Position numbers and translations under genes: made by a program. The notes under the pieces are model-generated. The model was not told where the DNA came from and did no database searches. It saw only the letters and a list, made by a program, of their open reading frames with translations. From AAA164-E04 sp014239995 (GTDB taxonomy: Bacteria; Verrucomicrobiota; Verrucomicrobiia; Limisphaerales; AAA164-E04), in assembly GCA_029247315.1 (NCBI GenBank), contig JAQWLM010000069.1:1-64000 (forward strand): DNA of 64,000 bases. Reading direction: 5' to 3'. Below, piece by piece: positions 62,301 through 64,000 of this stretch. Within the stretch, counting starts at the first letter, position 1. Each line of letters begins with the position of its first letter.

Positions 62301-64000
62301 CAGCAAGGCGATTCAAGAAAACACTTTCAAAGACTCAACGAAAAGCCGAGTGCCTGCTGCCTGAAATCCCCGCACCCGCTTCCAAGCCCCGTCTGTCGGT
62401 CTGCCTGATCACCCGTGATGAGGAGGAAAATATAGAGAACTGCCTCAAGAGCATCTCGAGCCTGGCCCATGAAATCATCGTGGTCGACACGGGATCGAAG
62501 GATGCTACCCCGTCACTGGCGCGCAGCTTAGGCGCAAAAGTGATCCAATCCTCCTGGAAGGAAGACTTCAGTGAAGCAAGGAATCAGTGCCTGGAACATG
62601 CCACCGGGGAATGGCTCCTGATCCTGGATGCAGACGAAACCATTGCGCAAGGCGATCTCAAGACGCTTGAGAAGGAGCTGATGTCTCAGACGGTCATGGC
62701 CTACCGGCTCCCCCTGAAAAACCACGGCACCGAGGAAGCCGGTCACAGTTTTGTACCTCGCCTCGTACGCAATGCACCTGGTTTATTTTTCGTGGGACGG
62801 GTGCATGAACAAATTTTCTCAAGCATGGAGGTCCTTCGTCGAAGATGGTCACTGGAATGCCGCTTGGGTCAAACCTTCATCCAGCATTACGGTTATGAAA
62901 AGACGGTCGTCGTGGACAAGCAGAAGCACGCACGTAATCTGCAACTGCTGGAAAAAGCCATCCGAGAGATGCCCGAGGATTCGAACCTGCGCATGAATTA
63001 TGGCCTTGAACTGGATCGAGCCGGACGCAGAGAGGAAGCCCTGGAACAGCACGAAAAGGCCTTTAAGTTCCTACAGGAAATGCCGGAAGAGGATATAGTT
63101 CCAGAATTCAAGGAGTCCTTCGTGCAACACTTCATTCAAGCCCTGATCCAGGCCAAACGATATCACCGGGTGTTGGAAGTCGCAGGGGATCGCTTTATCC
63201 TGGATTTTGTCAAAAATGCCTCTCATTACTTCCTGATGGGCATCGCCCAAGCCGAGGAAGGTCTCTTGAAGGAAGCCATTGCATCGTTTGAAACCTGCAT
63301 TCAACGCAAGGATTTACCGACACTCTCACCTATCCTGCCTGATATCCACACGGGGATTCCGCACGCATTCATGGCCATCATCCACGAAAAACAGGGGGAT
63401 GTTGAACGTGCCCATGCATGCTTCAGGAAGGGCCTTGAGGTATCACCTGACCACCAACAGGTCCTTACGGACTATGCCCTGTTTCTGGATCGGTCGGGGG
63501 AGCCGATCAAGGCCCTTGAATGGCTCAACAAACATGTCAAGCAGGCTGGCCATTATGCCCGCTTCTGGTTGACCGGCTTCCACATTGCGAGTCGGCATTC
63601 CGGCATGGAGACCTTTGCGCTGGACTGGACCACCGAGGCCCTGAAAGTGTGTGGGGAAGATGCGGGCGTGCTGTATGCCCACCTTCAAGCCCTGACGGAG
63701 AACAAACACTGGAGCAAGGCAGGCAGTTTCAAGGCAGAATTCCTCCCGAAACCGGTTGACCCGGATCAGGTGGCCCTGTCAATCCTTGTGGAACTCATGA
63801 CAGACAACCCCTTGTCCCCTGTCATGGGCAATGAAAAATCATCCAGCGAGGCATTCATCAGATACTACCGAAAACTACTGACACTCAAGGATGCGGGAGC
63901 GATTAATCAGATAAGCCAATCGCTCCCTTTACTTGCAGGCGTTCTGCCAAGTGCCTCCGAACTGATCACCGGAGCGGTTCGTTCTGCAGATGATGCCTGC
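56348..64000 (+). CDS. Giant multi-domain glycosyltransferase, 3' end outside window
   Basis: The frame is open from ATG 56348 to the right edge, at least 2,551 residues. An in-frame ATG at 56264 would add 28. Domains in order: (1) GT4-like, about 1-365, with TNGGASRVALALSKH and ELNLQEIMHAGIPPVVF; (2) TPR-like helices, about 385-715; (3) GT2, about 740-990, with VTALVSTYASERFIEGCL and NANTDD; (4) GT4, about 1119-1490, with GEGWGRPQHEAMMMGLPVI (E1382-x7-E1390); (5) GT4, about 1527-1888, with AEGFGLPVLEAMACGRPVI (E1773-x7-E1781); (6) GT2, about 2015-2270, with LSVCLITRDEEENIENCL and LDADE (D2094, D2096); (7) TPR repeats from about 2270 on. No membrane segment is seen. Directly behind flagellin, it probably builds the flagellin glycan in the cytoplasm (inference). 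Confidence 0.92.
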   Translation, partial: MSASISRDGKHTILHIIERLTNGGASRVALALSKHSTSQESQFNHRILSLQRPTPEGMRLAESYGYEVDHGCGKPFLNYQIQQADLVHLHWWNSPAMRAFMAMDLVETRMLVWCHVAGKHVPQVIVPELIQYADLTVATNPTTHAEVPAFQNLSVEEKIQKTAMIVDPADFDRVAQVKPKEHETFNVGYIGTVHRYKMHPHFVRMSSGVDVPKIHFMVCGSGIERELRQQTKLLKTEDRFSFLGHVESIDSIVEQLDVYGYPLCEDTYASGELNLQEIMHAGIPPVVFPYGGIKGLVVDHFSGLVVQSEKAYQEAIEFLYHHPEERKRIGQNAQTVCRQLYGAENAARKLNPLYENLLQKPKRKHHLKMRGSALRLEQAHKQSAAADYVNSLGDLGRPYRLSLSSTDFQQGLEADAFLAEMSPLAHIGGVLEHLNLHPNDPWLRFWSGLAFLGQGNGAMALSEFAKAKTDGCKHQRLPWHVARAAALCQQWDLAEQYLDELKQEQPDFEEAERLREKLPCNASHPQVANSAMQMTPTAFIRAVEAAIDQNDGAKAKELFTKQAPEDMLESKHVLQALKHAFSLEQHAWVITAAMASDDTIKTHTEILKQGIESAFKTLQKEAFLNLMERALLADPENATLHRQMAQWHMREGNHLQAAQFLARSLQSEPNHISTLSQLANCFHQAGEWESEKLTHEEIKRVQQASTESTRERVVEDHDVNKEGSSVVKSEVTNDVEEPWVTALVSTYASERFIEGCLKNLLDQTLGNRLEILVIDSASPENEGAIVKRFQKNHANVRYIRTETRETLYEAWNRGVREARGTYVVNANTDDAHRNDAFERLAQAMEKEPETGLAYADCLWTSKPNDAFPSSHVIKEVRYPDYHPGLSLFYCYTGCLQFWRKSRLMELELFDEHWKAVGDYEILMRAAEAGIRVLHVPELLSLFFQNTEGITQQSNLSSREEEQVRGEFRKRVDINKLYALDTTEASMKAVAWADLADLAFHMSIPWHDTRGGDHAFAIHCLQQSLQELPENETAASNLLCLLSQYGRQDAAKDFIAKCSKFWTPDRLDELQKVSTHWNATVESQKTDESDKAASGETGQASPGTALPPTIKEETASLPKSIHWRAPFFNASGYGSEAMQYVVPLADRLPIRIHHNSSIVSNDFVEGLGKREKRALKKMIPAENETEGCISVCHGPGPCFERLNGFKHHVGRTMFETDRLPESWLPFMDTMDEIWVPSTFNRETFIQSGVNPDKCSILPAGVDATWFDPARHTPMKMPSEAGFRFLSVFEWIQRKGWDVLLKAYMQEFKASDNVVLTLRASLSNHPEQGSAKAIQSCIIRMARHLEINPEDLPRIELLPEAVPWQELPSMYLASQCLVAPSRGEGWGRPQHEAMMMGLPVIATNWSGTTEFLKASNAYPLEYTLKEIETTDPGFEFYQGHQWAEPCGQHLRKQMRHVFEHRDEAQQKGEAARAHVTANFSSQHVSNLLAEKLENLQHQHGASSLLPEEKESATARKPSEHAETIPADFSVRWEGPFKGSSSLAHVNRHLVEKLNQGNTVDVEPVSTCELTEKGTRIHEASETDQGKTTDLVVRHQWPPNFKRPSHGKLVVMQPWEFGSLPKAWVENHEQVDEFWAYTEYVRSVYLRSGIPSHKVKTMHLGFDPKRFHPKVQPMALPTRKSFKFLFVGGTLPRKGVDLLLEAYESAFTAEDDVCLVIKDFGSGHVYAGQTMQEQVKALQARVDSPEIIYLDEELEEDVMPSLYAAAHCLVHPYRAEGFGLPVLEAMACGRPVILSRGGACDDFTPEDCVYPVQTTRQNIGSHIGDIPVLGEAWWLKPSLPELIQQMQRSFQHPDEAMEKGAKAGAFAHAHWTWNAASRRMQERLQCLIKEGDKSGESTHSKIPSPSTESGSIQLPPCALKGDLRPAENAFEAADWTRAWNLVLECIGERPFHPEAYLLLGKIAAATRNDSKARHCARILKKWTPHWKAARRFKKTLSKTQRKAECLLPEIPAPASKPRLSVCLITRDEEENIENCLKSISSLAHEIIVVDTGSKDATPSLARSLGAKVIQSSWKEDFSEARNQCLEHATGEWLLILDADETIAQGDLKTLEKELMSQTVMAYRLPLKNHGTEEAGHSFVPRLVRNAPGLFFVGRVHEQIFSSMEVLRRRWSLECRLGQTFIQHYGYEKTVVVDKQKHARNLQLLEKAIREMPEDSNLRMNYGLELDRAGRREEALEQHEKAFKFLQEMPEEDIVPEFKESFVQHFIQALIQAKRYHRVLEVAGDRFILDFVKNASHYFLMGIAQAEEGLLKEAIASFETCIQRKDLPTLSPILPDIHTGIPHAFMAIIHEKQGDVERAHACFRKGLEVSPDHQQVLTDYALFLDRSGEPIKALEWLNKHVKQAGHYARFWLTGFHIASRHSGMETFALDWTTEALKVCGEDAGVLYAHLQALTENKHWSKAGSFKAEFLPKPVDPDQVALSILVELMTDNPLSPVMGNEKSSSEAFIRYYRKLLTLKDAGAINQISQSLPLLAGVLPSASELITGAVRSADDAC

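Overview
The window looks like a chromosome segment of a Gram-negative, flagellated bacterium of the phylum Verrucomicrobiota, probably near the Opitutia (inference). Three things suggest this: a prepilin-like secreted protein with the GFTLIELLVVIAIIAIL leader and an H-x9-DG C-terminus; a BspA-type leucine-rich-repeat protein whose C-terminal domain ends in an RFYRAV-like motif; and P- and L-ring genes (flgI, flgH), which imply an outer membrane. No rRNA, tRNA, CRISPR array, insertion sequence or prophage was seen.

Left part (1-18,800), accessory genes. It holds a truncated metallophosphoesterase, a PQQ-propeller protein, the BspA-like LRR protein, a two-gene operon of unknown envelope proteins, a decayed ankyrin-repeat gene, an NTF2-like secreted protein, an isoquinoline-1-oxidoreductase-type [2Fe-2S]/molybdopterin pair, a voltage-gated cation channel, a HExxH metallopeptidase with a small partner, a di-heme cytochrome c peroxidase with a 10-base homopolymer in its coding region, a prepilin-like protein, a Cys-rich TPR protein, and a cytidylyltransferase-GHMP kinase fusion.

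Middle part (18,950-24,410), a regulatory module. A sensor-kinase-like protein with a DHp-like box but no recognisable ATP-binding G boxes lies divergent from four tightly packed genes. These encode a putative lipoprotein, a TPR protein, a coiled-coil protein and an NtrC-family sigma-54 activator.

Flagellar block (24,413-53,846, minus strand). About 36 genes run from flgB to flgL and are mostly overlapping or within a few bases of each other. Two sigma-54 (-24/-12) promoter matches were found, one upstream of flgB and one upstream of flgF. A rho-independent terminator sits between the two units. The NtrC-type activator is therefore the likely master switch. fliD, fliS, flgM, flhG and all che genes are absent from the window. 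FliM lacks the usual N-terminal CheY-binding motif, FlhF has lost most SRP-GTPase signature motifs, and FlgH has no lipobox cysteine.

Filament and glycosylation block (54,383-64,000, plus strand). The order is fliW, csrA, a short D0/D1-only flagellin, then a giant open reading frame that runs off the right edge. It is at least 2,551 codons long and contains five glycosyltransferase modules (three GT4-like, two GT2-like) with TPR stretches between and after them. Its position directly behind flagellin and its post-transcriptional regulators makes it a strong candidate for a single-polypeptide flagellin glycan assembly factory. This is the most interesting object in the window.
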